Source: Sphingomonas oryzagri (GTDB taxonomy: Bacteria; Pseudomonadota; Alphaproteobacteria; Sphingomonadales; Sphingomonadaceae). Taken from it: DNA of 64,000 nt. Below the pieces are notes generated by a model that saw only the letters and a list, made by a program, of their open reading frames with translations, made no database searches and was not told the origin of the DNA. Positions 35,653 through 44,732 of the stretch are shown in pieces. The translations under genes and the position numbers were made by a program. The DNA lies in assembly GCF_029906645.1 (NCBI RefSeq), contig NZ_JARYGZ010000001.1, positions 620,001-684,000 of the forward strand. Direction: 5' to 3'. How positions within the stretch are numbered: the first letter of the stretch is position 1; the number at the start of each line of letters is the position of its first letter.

Positions 35653-36755
35653 CAATGCCTATCCCAGCCGTTCAATGCCTCGATCGGGCGATAGGGATCA
35701 TCGAAGCCGAACGCCTCCGGCCCGACGAAATCCAACGCCCGGCGTTCGCGCAGGATATTGGGGGCCGAGGCGCCGACGATCTTCACGCGCTGACCGTATT
35801 TCAGGCGCTCGGTGGTGATCGTGTCGGCGGTCTCGCGATCCATCACGGTGATGATGTCGGGCACCATCGCACAGATCGTGCCGGCGCGGCGCGCGAGCAA
35901 ATTCTCGTTCTGGAAGAGGAGTTCCATCTCACCCTCGCCATGGAGGCCGTCGATGGTCAGGCGGCCGATCGAAAAGCCGGCCCGCGTCTCGCGTTCCAGA
36001 TCGGTGATCTTGCCGTCGAACAAGCTGCCGGCATAGCGGTAGATGCCGGTCGCGCGGAGTGCGGCGAACAGCGCCTCGAACGGATCTTCGCCCGCCGCGC
36101 GGGCTTCGCGCACGGCACGGCCGATCGCGACGGCGGTGGAGATGCTGCCCCCGATGGCATGTGCGCGGGCTTCGCGGCCGCTCAGGGGGTATTCGACCAT
36201 GTGGGCGATGCCGCCCATGGCCACCGACACCCCGCGCGCGATCCGTTCGTGGGCGAGATTGTCGCTATTCTCGATGACCGTGACGGTCCCGTTTGCGTCC
36301 GTCAGCACCGAGGGGCAGGCGGAGAGCCCCCTGATGTTGAAGATCGCCATCTGGCTTTCGGGGAAAGCGCGGCCCATGCCATCGGCGTCGACGACGGGGA
36401 CGCCAAGCTGCATCGCCGCCGCCAGTGGGGCCAGGCCGTTGCCGCCACCGATCTCGACCGGGAGTACCGCGTCGATCCTTCGGCCCATCACCTCTTCGAG
36501 GCGGCGCAATCCCGCGACCGTCTCGCGTCCGCTCGGCAGCTTCTCAACCGAGACGGTGGGCGCGCCGATCCAGCCGCAGGGCGCGACGAGCGCGCCGTCG
36601 GGCAGTTCCCCGAGTTGGATGAGCTCTATGCTCTTGTCGCGCGCCAGTTCGGCCTCGCACAGCAAGCGGCCGTAATAGGGATCGCCCCCGCCGCCCGAAC
36701 CTAGGAACGCGGCCCCGTAAGCGAGATCCAGCAGGGCGGTGGCATCAAAGCGCAT
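35652..36755 (-). CDS. DUF917-family protein, copy B
   Basis: This 367-residue DUF917 protein is closely similar to copy A at 27621-28727 (same runs AAFLGSGGGGDPY, IGAPTVSVEKLPSG, VEIGGGNGLAPL, DADGMGRAFPESQ, VPDIITVMDRETAD). GGGAG lies about 6 nt before the ATG at 36755, which overlaps the end of HyuA by 11 nt. The HyuA/DUF917 pairing is known in many bacteria and may act as a two-component amide-ring hydrolase. No HyuB gene is present here. Confidence 0.92.
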   Translation of the reverse strand: MRFDATALLDLAYGAAFLGSGGGGDPYYGRLLCEAELARDKSIELIQLGELPDGALVAPCGWIGAPTVSVEKLPSGRETVAGLRRLEEVMGRRIDAVLPVEIGGGNGLAPLAAAMQLGVPVVDADGMGRAFPESQMAIFNIRGLSACPSVLTDANGTVTVIENSDNLAHERIARGVSVAMGGIAHMVEYPLSGREARAHAIGGSISTAVAIGRAVREARAAGEDPFEALFAALRATGIYRYAGSLFDGKITDLERETRAGFSIGRLTIDGLHGEGEMELLFQNENLLARRAGTICAMVPDIITVMDRETADTITTERLKYGQRVKIVGASAPNILRERRALDFVGPEAFGFDDPYRPIEALNGWDRH

Positions 36756-38388
36756 GGGCCACTCCCGCCACGGCATCGGCATGAACCCGATCGCCGCCCT
36801 CAGCCAGATCGGCCACCGCCTTCATCCGCACCTGAGCGGCGCGGCCGGGAAGATAGCTGAGGAAGATCTCCTCCACTTCGACGATCTGCACGGTAGCCGC
36901 ATCGCCTCCGGCTGCGACGGCCTGCGCGGCCACGTCAGCCTTCATCGCATCGAGCGCTTCGGCTCTCGGCGTCGCATCGTAATCGAGCACCTTCTCGATC
37001 TGCGCGCCGACCTGCGCGATCGCCGCGCCGACCGCATTGGCGATCGGGGCATGGGGCGGGCGGATCACCTGCGCCGCGCCCTTCAGTATATCGGGCACGA
37101 GAAAGGCGCCTCCGCCCACCGCTAGCACCGTCGCATCGAGACGCGCGGTCTTCATCCTGTCGATGCCTTCCTCCAGCATGTCGCGGATGCGCGACGCGAT
37201 GGCGGAGAGGGCGGCGTCGCTGAGTGCGGGCAATTTCTCGGGTGCACCGAAGCGGGCAAGGCCCAGCGCGACGCCCACGTCGCTCGCGGTCAGCGTGTCG
37301 CCACCGAACAGGCGCGCATCCTCGACGATGCGGAAGCCGACCGAATCCGGCCCTATGCGCAGCGCCGCGTCATCAATCGCTTCAGCCTCGTAAAGCGCTT
37401 CATCGAGATGGATGCGGGTGCCGCCGCCGAGACCGATGGCGAGGATGTCGGGCATCCGGAAGTTGGTCCGCACCCCGCCGATATCGACCGCCACCGAGGA
37501 TTCGCGCGGGAAGCCGTTGGCGAGAACTCCGATATCCGTGGTGGTGCCGCCGACGTCCATGACGATCGCGTCGGTCAGCCCCGTGAGGAAAGCCGCGCCG
37601 CGCATGCTGTTGGTCGGGCCGGAGCCGATCGTCATCACCGGATAGGCGGCGGCCTGCGCGGCCGAGATCAAGGTGCCGTCATTCTGGCTGATATAGAGCG
37701 GCGCTTCGATCCCCAGCCCACGCAGCGCCTCTTCGAAGGATGCCGCAATGCGGACCGCCAGATCGGACAGCGCCGCGTTCAGGATCGCGGCATTCTCGCG
37801 CTCGATCAGGCCGATACGGCCGATCGCGCTGGACAGCGTCAGGACGGCGTCGGGGAATTCTTCCTTGACGATCTCCGCCGCGCGCATTTCCATGGCGTTG
37901 TTGACGGGAGCGAAGGCGCTGATGATCGCGATCGCGAATATGCCGGCATTTCGCAGCGTGTGCGCGGCTTCGCGCACGCCCGCCTCGTCGAGCGGCGCGA
38001 TCTCGCGGCCGTCCACCTCATATCCGCCGCCGAGCAGGAAGACGTGATCGCCGATGCTCCCGGAAAGGCCGGCGGGCCAACCGGTCTTGGGGGGCAGGGC
38101 CTCGCCCGAGGGGCTGGCGAGCCGCAGGATGCCGACCGGCGAGAGATGCTTGCGCTCCACCAGCGCGTTGGTGAAGTGGGTGGTGCCGATCATCACCGAG
38201 GAGATGGCGCCGGGCGCGATGCCCGCATCCTCCAGCACGGTGCGGATCGCGGACGCGACGCCGCCGCTCACGTCGGCGGTGGTCTGCGCCTTGGTCCAGG
38301 CGACGACCTCACGTCCGTCCATCAATACCGCGTCGGTATTCGTCCCCCCGACATCGACCCCCACTCGCACCGAGCATGCTCCAATCAT
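36745..38388 (-). CDS. Hydantoinase/oxoprolinase family protein (HyuA-like)
   Basis: This ASKHA-fold protein of about 547 residues is the ATP-dependent hydantoinase/oxoprolinase A subunit: GVDVGGTNTDAVLMDG phosphate-1 at the N-terminus, GTTHFTNALVERK, SGPTNSMRGAAFL, MDVGGTTTDIGVL phosphate-2 and VGGGAFLVPDIL adenosine loop. It hydrolyses 5-membered imide/lactam rings (hydantoin or 5-oxoproline) in known members. It is shorter than full 5-oxoprolinase. The start at 38388 lacks a strong Shine-Dalgarno, so a few codons either way are possible. First gene of the operon; the region upstream holds phased repeats. Confidence 0.9.
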   Translation of the reverse strand: MIGACSVRVGVDVGGTNTDAVLMDGREVVAWTKAQTTADVSGGVASAIRTVLEDAGIAPGAISSVMIGTTHFTNALVERKHLSPVGILRLASPSGEALPPKTGWPAGLSGSIGDHVFLLGGGYEVDGREIAPLDEAGVREAAHTLRNAGIFAIAIISAFAPVNNAMEMRAAEIVKEEFPDAVLTLSSAIGRIGLIERENAAILNAALSDLAVRIAASFEEALRGLGIEAPLYISQNDGTLISAAQAAAYPVMTIGSGPTNSMRGAAFLTGLTDAIVMDVGGTTTDIGVLANGFPRESSVAVDIGGVRTNFRMPDILAIGLGGGTRIHLDEALYEAEAIDDAALRIGPDSVGFRIVEDARLFGGDTLTASDVGVALGLARFGAPEKLPALSDAALSAIASRIRDMLEEGIDRMKTARLDATVLAVGGGAFLVPDILKGAAQVIRPPHAPIANAVGAAIAQVGAQIEKVLDYDATPRAEALDAMKADVAAQAVAAGGDAATVQIVEVEEIFLSYLPGRAAQVRMKAVADLAEGGDRVHADAVAGVAHAL

Positions 38389-38442
38389 TCTGATTACGAA
38401 CCCGAATTTCACGGTCCGGCCGGTTCGAGGCAATCTTCAAAA

Positions 38443-38492
38443 CGGGTGACGGCGGGCGGCAGGCGGGTAATCGGGCCGGTCACGGCGGGTAA
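38443..38492. promoter_or_regulatory. Phased direct repeats, candidate operator of the LuxR-type regulator
   Basis: Three copies of a CGGGTRA motif occur: CGGGTGA 38443-38449, CGGGTAA 38464-38470 and CGGGTAA 38486-38492, with starts 21 and 22 bp apart, that is two helical turns. They lie between the HyuA operon (start 38388) and the regulator gene. Read toward HyuA they are TTACCCG, the same orientation as the copies upstream of the TBDR at 41546. MalT-type activators bind short asymmetric direct repeats, so this is a plausible activator site. Confidence 0.6.
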
Positions 38493-38522
38493 GGCGCGCG
38501 TTTTCGGTTGGCATCGCGATGG

Positions 38523-41294
38523 ATGCGGGGTGTCATCGATATGACATGGAACGCCGCGAATCGCCCCGAAGGCGCCGATCCTGCCGGAATTGCGGCCACG
38601 GACTCGCTCGCGATGCGTGAGCTGATCCAGACCAAGACCGCGCCGCCCTGCTGGATGGGCGACAAGATCCGTCGCGACGATCTGCTGCGACGGCTGGACG
38701 AGACGCTGGAGAAGCGCCTTACGGTGATCCAGGCGCCCGCCGGCTACGGCAAGACCAGCCTCCTGCTCCAGTGGCGCCAGCACCATGCGAACGACGATCT
38801 GCTGGTCGCGTGGCTGACGCTGGAGAAAGACGATGCCGACCCCAAGCGGCTGACCCAGTATATCTCGCTCGCCCTCGGCGGCGCGGCCGATATCGAGGGG
38901 GCGGCCGCCATCCCGGCCGATCTGCCGCCGCGCGCGGCACTTTCCGCGATCATCAACCGCCTGCTCCGCGAGGAGCGGCAGGTCGTGATGATCTTCGATG
39001 ATTTCCACCGCGCCGAAAATCCGGCGGTGGCGGAGTTGCTGCGGGCTTTGATCCGTCTCGCGCCGGAGAATTGCCACTTCATCGTCGCCTCGCGCGATCA
39101 TCCGTGGCTCGACCAGGCGGTGCTGGCGGCCGAGGACCAGCTGCTGGAATTGCGCAGCGAGCATCTCCGTTTCTCCGCGCTGGAGACCGAGGCGCTGCTG
39201 CTGCGCAATCAGGGGATCGAACTCGGCCCCGACGAGGTGCGACTGATCTTCGAGCGTACCGAGGGCTGGCCGATCGCCCTGCAATTGATGCTGCTCTCGC
39301 TGCGGCGGCGGGTGGATCGCCAGCAATTCGTCGAGCGGCTGCGCGGATCGAGCCAGGAACTGGCGGCGTATCTCTCCGAACAGGTGCTGGAGGCGTTGCC
39401 GGCGGACGTCCGCGAGATGGTGATCCGCACCGCGCTGATCGACACGCTCACGGGCGACCTCGTGAACCTCCTGTGCGAGCGTGAGGATGGCTGGCTCATG
39501 CTCGAGCGGCTGGAGCAGCAGGGCGTGTTCCTGACGCCGCTCAGCGAGGAACGGCAGGCCTATCGCTATCATCAGCTCTTCGCCGAACATATGCGCGAGC
39601 GCCTCGCCAGGCACGACATGGCCAAGTATCGGCGCCTGCAGGGCATCGCCGCGCGCTGGTTCGCGGGTGAGGACAATGTCGGGCAGGCCGTGGATCACGC
39701 CATCCAGGCGCAGGATCCGGTGCTGCTCTCTGCGATCGTCGACGAGGTGGGGGCGTGGCGCCTGATCCCGAACGGCTTGCAGGATGTCGCCACCCGCGCA
39801 TTGCAGGCGCTGCCCGAAAGCATCCTGTGGTCGACGCCCCGGCTGGTGCTCATGCGCGTCTATCTCGCGATCAAGCAGGGCGAGATCGGGCAGGCGCGCG
39901 CCGATTATGATCGCCTGTTCAAGGATGCGGACGCGGCGGATCATTCGGCCGATCTCTGGATCGAGATCCAGGTCGTCGGCGATACGCTCGTCGAATATGA
40001 GAATGGCCCCGTCACGCTCGAAGACCTGCTGGCGCGCGAGGCGCTGCTGCGGACGCTGCCGACCAACGATCACTTGCTGATGGGCAGCGTCTGCGAGGCG
40101 CTCGCCGGCAAATATTTCGAAACCGGTCGGCTGGAACGGGCGATCGATCCGACGCTGGCCGCACGCGAACATTATCAGGCGCAGGGCTGGCTCTATAGCG
40201 ACATCTTCACACGTTTCCTCGAGGCGCGCGTCCGGCAGAGCCAAGGGCGGCTGAAGGATGCTGCCGCGATCCTGGCCAATGCGCGGGGCGAGATCGAGGC
40301 GTGTTTCGGCGCGCACTCGGATCTGGCGGCCAATTGCGCGGCATTCGAGGCGTGGCTGCTCTACGATCAGGATCGGCTGCCCGAGGCGTTGGCGGTGCTC
40401 GACTGGGCGCTGCCGCACATGGAGCAATCGGACGGCTGGGCCGATGTCTATGCCGCCGCCTATCTGACGGCAGCGCGATCGGCCAGTGCGGACGGCGATA
40501 TCGAGGAGGCGCGGGGCTTGCTCGGCCGCGCCCGCAGGCTGGCGCGGCGGCGGCGGCTCAACCAGCTCGAATTGCTGGCGCAATTGTGCGAGTTGGAGTT
40601 GCTGATCGAGCGCCTGGAGGCCGACGATGTGGCGAACTGCCTCGCGGCCGAGATAGGTCTCGACGCGCTCGCCGACGACATGGCGCTGGAATCGCCACTG
40701 TTCCGGAAGGCCGCCATCGCCGCGTCGCTCTGCCGGGTGAAGCTGAACCTGGCCGAGGGTGCGGTGCCGGCGGCGCTCGACGAACTCGAACTGCTGCGCC
40801 GCTGGGGCAGCGAGCATGGCTGCGGGCGGCTGCTGATCGATGTCGATCTGCTGACGGCCTGCTGTTTCCACCGTCTTGGCGACAATGGCCGCGCCCAGTC
40901 CTTCTTCGACGATGCGGTCGGCGCGGCGATGTTCCAAGGCATCCGGCGGCCGTTCCTCGATGCGCGCAGGTTCGCCGAGCCACTGATCAAGGACACGCTG
41001 CAGCGGGCGCACCGGGTCGATCGCTTTCGTGACCAGTTTCTCAAGGAAATATGCCGTGCGCTCACCGCGCACCAAGGCAAGGCCAGTACGCAGGCAGGGT
41101 TCAACCCCTCCGAGATCGCGGTGCTGACCTATCTGAGCCGGGGCTATGCGAACAAGGAAATCGCCCGGCTGATCGAGATGTCGCCGGATACCGTGAAGTA
41201 CCGGCTGAAGTGGCTGTTCCGTAAACTGGGCGTGGACAATCGTCGCGATGCAGTGATCGCCGCCCGCGAGCGCAATCTCGTTTCGGAAGCGTAA
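38523..41294 (+). CDS. MalT-like LuxR-family ATP-binding regulator (LAL)
   Basis: This regulator of about 923 residues has an N-terminal NTPase domain with Walker A APAGYGKTSLL (about 71-81) and Walker B VVMIFDDFH, a long helical TPR-like middle region, and a C-terminal LuxR HTH (NPSEIAVLTYLSRGYANKEIARLIEMSPDTVKYRLKWLFRKLGV). This is the STAND/MalT layout, in which ATP and an inducer drive activation. Start is uncertain: ATG 38523 or 38541. It is divergent from the HyuA operon and upstream of a TBDR-propeller operon, so it probably controls both through the phased repeats. Confidence 0.9.
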   Translation: MRGVIDMTWNAANRPEGADPAGIAATDSLAMRELIQTKTAPPCWMGDKIRRDDLLRRLDETLEKRLTVIQAPAGYGKTSLLLQWRQHHANDDLLVAWLTLEKDDADPKRLTQYISLALGGAADIEGAAAIPADLPPRAALSAIINRLLREERQVVMIFDDFHRAENPAVAELLRALIRLAPENCHFIVASRDHPWLDQAVLAAEDQLLELRSEHLRFSALETEALLLRNQGIELGPDEVRLIFERTEGWPIALQLMLLSLRRRVDRQQFVERLRGSSQELAAYLSEQVLEALPADVREMVIRTALIDTLTGDLVNLLCEREDGWLMLERLEQQGVFLTPLSEERQAYRYHQLFAEHMRERLARHDMAKYRRLQGIAARWFAGEDNVGQAVDHAIQAQDPVLLSAIVDEVGAWRLIPNGLQDVATRALQALPESILWSTPRLVLMRVYLAIKQGEIGQARADYDRLFKDADAADHSADLWIEIQVVGDTLVEYENGPVTLEDLLAREALLRTLPTNDHLLMGSVCEALAGKYFETGRLERAIDPTLAAREHYQAQGWLYSDIFTRFLEARVRQSQGRLKDAAAILANARGEIEACFGAHSDLAANCAAFEAWLLYDQDRLPEALAVLDWALPHMEQSDGWADVYAAAYLTAARSASADGDIEEARGLLGRARRLARRRRLNQLELLAQLCELELLIERLEADDVANCLAAEIGLDALADDMALESPLFRKAAIAASLCRVKLNLAEGAVPAALDELELLRRWGSEHGCGRLLIDVDLLTACCFHRLGDNGRAQSFFDDAVGAAMFQGIRRPFLDARRFAEPLIKDTLQRAHRVDRFRDQFLKEICRALTAHQGKASTQAGFNPSEIAVLTYLSRGYANKEIARLIEMSPDTVKYRLKWLFRKLGVDNRRDAVIAARERNLVSEA

Positions 41295-41545
41295 GGCGCC
41301 GATCGTACCAGGATGACGGCGACTGGCTCCGCCATCGCCGTCATATCGCCCAAAACTGGCCCGCGCAAAACACCCGACTTACCCGCGATGACACGGCCGT
41401 TACCCGTCAAAGGCATGGCGATGACGCGGCGGGCGGGTTTCTATGTCGCATCGGATCGCGAGACACTCGCAGAAACGATGAACCAAGGGACAGGTCACAG
41501 GATCGTCCGATTGGGGAGGCCGGCAACGTTCGGATGGGGGTATTC
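41295..41545. promoter_or_regulatory. Intergenic region with terminator-like hairpin and TTACCCG repeats
   Basis: ATGACGGCGA (41313-41322) pairs perfectly with TCGCCGTCAT (41335-41344), 18 nt after the regulator's stop; an inner TGGC/GCCA pair extends it. No T-run follows, so it is only terminator-like. TTACCCG occurs at 41379-41385 and 41400-41406 (21 bp apart), with a weaker TGGCCCG at 41357-41363 (22 bp further). This is the likely control region of the receptor gene. Confidence 0.55.
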
Positions 41546-43654
41546 ATGAACAAGCAGTTGAATGGGAAATGCCGCACCGCCGCCCGGTGCGCTTCTGCCC
41601 TTGCAACGATCATCGCGCTGGCGCCGGCTTATGCCCAAGAAGCGCCGACCGGCGATGCCGGCAAAACCGAGCAGGAGATCATCGTCTCGGCGACGCGGGC
41701 GGTGACGGCGACCAAAACGGACACGCCGATCATCCAGATTCCGCAGTCGATCAGCATCGTGACGTCGCAGCAGATCAAGGATCAGGGCGCGCTGACGATG
41801 CAATCCGCGCTGGAATACACCGCCGGCATCACCAATGCGGGCGACGATACGCGGGGTGACTTCAACACGATCCGCGGCTTCTCGGCTGTCAATTATCTCG
41901 ACGGGCTGAAGCGCGAGTTCGGCTTCGTCTACCTGCCGCGCAACGAGGTCTACACGCTCGATCGCGTCGACGTGCTGCTCGGGCCGGCGGCGGTGCTGTA
42001 CGGTGCGGGCAGCTCGGGCGGCCTCGTCAACATGGAGAGCAAGCGGCCGCAATTCCAGTTCGGCGGCGAGGTGACCGCGAGCTACGGCACCTTCGATCGC
42101 AAGCAGGCGCAGTTCGACATTACCGGCCCGCTCAGCGACACGATCGCGGTGCGCTTGGTCGGGCTCTATCGCGATGCGGACATGCTGGTCGATCACTTGC
42201 CCGACAATCGCAAGATCGTGCAGCCGTCGATTACCTGGAAGCCCGACGACAAGACTGAGGTCACGCTGCTCGGTCTCTACCAGCACGATTATACCGGGCC
42301 GAGCAATTACCTCCCGCTCGCTGCCACGCTCTACGCGCCGGAAGGAAAGCGGGTGAGCCGCCGGACGGAGCTTGGGGAGCCGGACTTCGACAAGGGGCCG
42401 AAAGACGACAAGTCGCTGACCCTGCTGATCGATCATTCCTTCTCGAACGCGCTCAAATTCCACAGCGCGTCGCGGTTGGAGGGCGATCACACCACCTACG
42501 GCCAGATCTACGGCGTCTATTATGTCGGACCGACCATTCTCGATCCGTTCGTGTCCGATCTGGGTGATGGCCAGAGCTACATTCCGAGGTCGCTCTTCGC
42601 CTATAAGGCGCATTATAAGAGCTTCGATACGGACAATAATCTGCAATTCGATTTCAAGACCGGCCCGTTCACCCACAAGATCCTCGCCGGCGTCGATTAT
42701 TCCTACTTTCATCAGATGTCGCAGCAGGCGTTCGACTATCTGACGGTCAATCCGATCGACATCTACAACCCGGTCTACACTCCCGGCACCGTCGCGGATT
42801 ACGGCCCGTTGACCCGGCAGGTGCTGATCGACACCGGATTCTACGGGCAAGACCAGATCCGCTTCGAGGATCGCGCCTCGCTGGTCGTCGGCGTGCGCCA
42901 CGACCATCTCAAGAGCGAGAATAGCGGCCTGCCGAACCAGATCGACAACGCCACCACCTTCCGTGCGGGCCTGACCGTCGACGTCACCAAGGGCCTGTCG
43001 CCCTATGTGAGCTATTCGGAATCCTTCCAGCCGGTGAGCGGGCTCAGCCAGTTCGGCAACACCTACAAGCCGCTCTACGGCAAATCCTACGAAGGCGGCA
43101 TCAAGTGGCAGCCGGTGCAGGGCGCGATGATCCGGGCGACCTATTACGAGATCACCGAGCGCAACCACCTCGTCCCCGATCCGGCACAGCCGCTCAATTC
43201 GATCCAGGCCGGCAAGGTGAAGTCCAAGGGCTTCGAGTTCCAGGGTAATTACAACGTCGCGCGCAACTTCACGGTGAGCGTGGCCTACGCACACAATTCG
43301 ACCAAGCTGTCCGGCCAGGATCGCCAGCAGGACGTCACGCCCAAGGATACGGCCTCGATCTTCGGCACCAAGACGATCCCGCTGCGTGAGGACGTGTCGC
43401 TGCGGGTCGGCGGCGGCGTGCGCTATGTCGGCCACCAGATTTCCGGGGACACGACGGCGACGAGCATCCGCGTGGTCACGCCCCATTATGCGCTGGTCGA
43501 CGCATTGGTCGCCCTCGACGTGAAAAAGTGGACCTTGCAGGTCAACGCCGTGAACCTACTCAACAAATATTATTATGCGGCCTGCGACACCTACGGCAGC
43601 TGCGAGAATGGCGATCCGCAGACGTTCAACGTGGCGCTGACCTACCACTTCTGA
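41546..43654 (+). CDS. TonB-dependent outer-membrane receptor (3), siderophore-receptor type
   Basis: This 702-residue TBDR has a signal peptide (ALATIIALAPAYAQ), TonB box EIIVSATR, plug motifs IPQSISIVTSQQI, IRGFSAVNYLDG, DRVDVLLGPAAVLYG and LVNMESKRPQ, and a barrel ending in FNVALTYHF. GGGGG precedes the ATG at 41546; an ATG at 41534 is in the same frame but poorly spaced. A Cys pair (ACDTYGSC) near the C-terminus may form a loop disulfide. It is followed by the secreted propeller gene after 55 nt. TTACCCG repeats upstream suggest control by the neighbouring LuxR-type regulator. Confidence 0.93.
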   Translation: MNKQLNGKCRTAARCASALATIIALAPAYAQEAPTGDAGKTEQEIIVSATRAVTATKTDTPIIQIPQSISIVTSQQIKDQGALTMQSALEYTAGITNAGDDTRGDFNTIRGFSAVNYLDGLKREFGFVYLPRNEVYTLDRVDVLLGPAAVLYGAGSSGGLVNMESKRPQFQFGGEVTASYGTFDRKQAQFDITGPLSDTIAVRLVGLYRDADMLVDHLPDNRKIVQPSITWKPDDKTEVTLLGLYQHDYTGPSNYLPLAATLYAPEGKRVSRRTELGEPDFDKGPKDDKSLTLLIDHSFSNALKFHSASRLEGDHTTYGQIYGVYYVGPTILDPFVSDLGDGQSYIPRSLFAYKAHYKSFDTDNNLQFDFKTGPFTHKILAGVDYSYFHQMSQQAFDYLTVNPIDIYNPVYTPGTVADYGPLTRQVLIDTGFYGQDQIRFEDRASLVVGVRHDHLKSENSGLPNQIDNATTFRAGLTVDVTKGLSPYVSYSESFQPVSGLSQFGNTYKPLYGKSYEGGIKWQPVQGAMIRATYYEITERNHLVPDPAQPLNSIQAGKVKSKGFEFQGNYNVARNFTVSVAYAHNSTKLSGQDRQQDVTPKDTASIFGTKTIPLREDVSLRVGGGVRYVGHQISGDTTATSIRVVTPHYALVDALVALDVKKWTLQVNAVNLLNKYYYAACDTYGSCENGDPQTFNVALTYHF

Positions 43655-43709
43655 GGACGTCGGCTCCGGACGGCCGCGTGGCGATCCGGGGTTGATATTG
43701 GGGGATGTA

Positions 43710-44723
43710 ATGCGCAGCCTGATCACGCTTTCCGCTCTGCTCGCCGTCTTTGCCGTATCGGGAGCGTCGGCTGAGCACGCGCCAGGCTATCACATCGTCG
43801 ATCGCATCCCGATGAGCGACGGCTGGTGGGATTATGCCAGCTTCGATCCGGTCCACCGCAACCTCTTCGTCTCGCGCGGGAACGGCGTGTTCAAGCTGGA
43901 CGTCGACAGCGGACTGATGGACCAGCGCTTCATTCCGGGCTCGGAGGGGCGGGGCGTGATCCCGCTGCCCGGCGGGGACATGGCGATCGCCAACATGGCC
44001 GGCTACAGCGCGTCGATCCTGTTCGCGACCGATGCCGAGGGCAAGGTCGCCAAGATGTTCGAGCTGGTCCAGGCATCGGACGCGGCCGTCTACGAGCCCA
44101 CCGGCAAGCAGGTGTGGGTGATGGGCGGGCATGGCGAGATATCGCTGCTCGATCCGGTGAAGAAGCAGCAGACCGGCACGATCGAGGTGGGCGAGGAGCT
44201 GGAATTCTCCGTCACCGACGGGCGTGGCCGGGTGTTCGTGAACGCGCCTGAATCCGCCTCCGTCGTCGCGATCGAGGCGGCCAGCCACAAGATCGTCGGC
44301 CGCTGGAAGATGAAGGATTGCGAGGATCCGTCCGGCATGGCCTACGCCGTGGCGAGCGACGTCATCCTCTCGGTTTGTGCGAACAAGATACTGAAGGTGC
44401 TCGACGCACGCACCGGCGCCGAGCTGGAGACCGTGCCCGTGGGAGCAGGAGCCGACGCCGTGATCTTCGATGCCATGACGAAGCGCGCTTTCGTGCCGTC
44501 CGCGATCGACGGCTTGCTGACGGTCCTCGCGGTGAACGGGCCGCACGACGTGCAGGTGCTGGAACGGGTGCCCACCCAGATCGGCACGCGGACCGGCGCG
44601 ATCGATCCGAAGACGGGCACTCTCTACCTTCCCACCGCCCGCTTCGGCGCGCTCAACAAGCTTGGCTGGCCGGAGGCGCTTCCCGGCACGGTGCAGTTGC
44701 TGATGATGAAACCACAGCCCTGA
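43710..44723 (+). CDS. Secreted YncE-like beta-propeller protein (paralogue B)
   Basis: This 337-residue exported protein has a signal peptide (LITLSALLAVFAVSGASA). It is closely similar along its whole length to the protein at 10286-11299 (HAPGYHIVDRIPMSDGWWDYA, GSEGRGV, EPTGKQVWVMGGHG, DGRGRVFVN, GAIDPKTGTLYLPTARFG). Repeated blade motifs indicate a seven-bladed propeller. GGGGG precedes the ATG at 43710. It follows a TBDR gene, so it may bind or pass on the imported ligand in the periplasm. No enzymatic residues are visible. Confidence 0.87.
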   Translation: MRSLITLSALLAVFAVSGASAEHAPGYHIVDRIPMSDGWWDYASFDPVHRNLFVSRGNGVFKLDVDSGLMDQRFIPGSEGRGVIPLPGGDMAIANMAGYSASILFATDAEGKVAKMFELVQASDAAVYEPTGKQVWVMGGHGEISLLDPVKKQQTGTIEVGEELEFSVTDGRGRVFVNAPESASVVAIEAASHKIVGRWKMKDCEDPSGMAYAVASDVILSVCANKILKVLDARTGAELETVPVGAGADAVIFDAMTKRAFVPSAIDGLLTVLAVNGPHDVQVLERVPTQIGTRTGAIDPKTGTLYLPTARFGALNKLGWPEALPGTVQLLMMKPQP

Positions 44724-44732
44724 GGGGCCGGC

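Noticed and set aside
38409-41075. 888-codon minus-strand open frame
   Set aside because: It lies entirely opposite the LuxR-type regulator, has low-complexity His/Arg/Gln/Ala composition and no domain. It is a by-product of high GC in the coding strand.
41495-43486. 663-codon minus-strand open frame
   Set aside because: It is antisense to TBDR 3; the plus-strand frame has full receptor motifs, so this one is a shadow.
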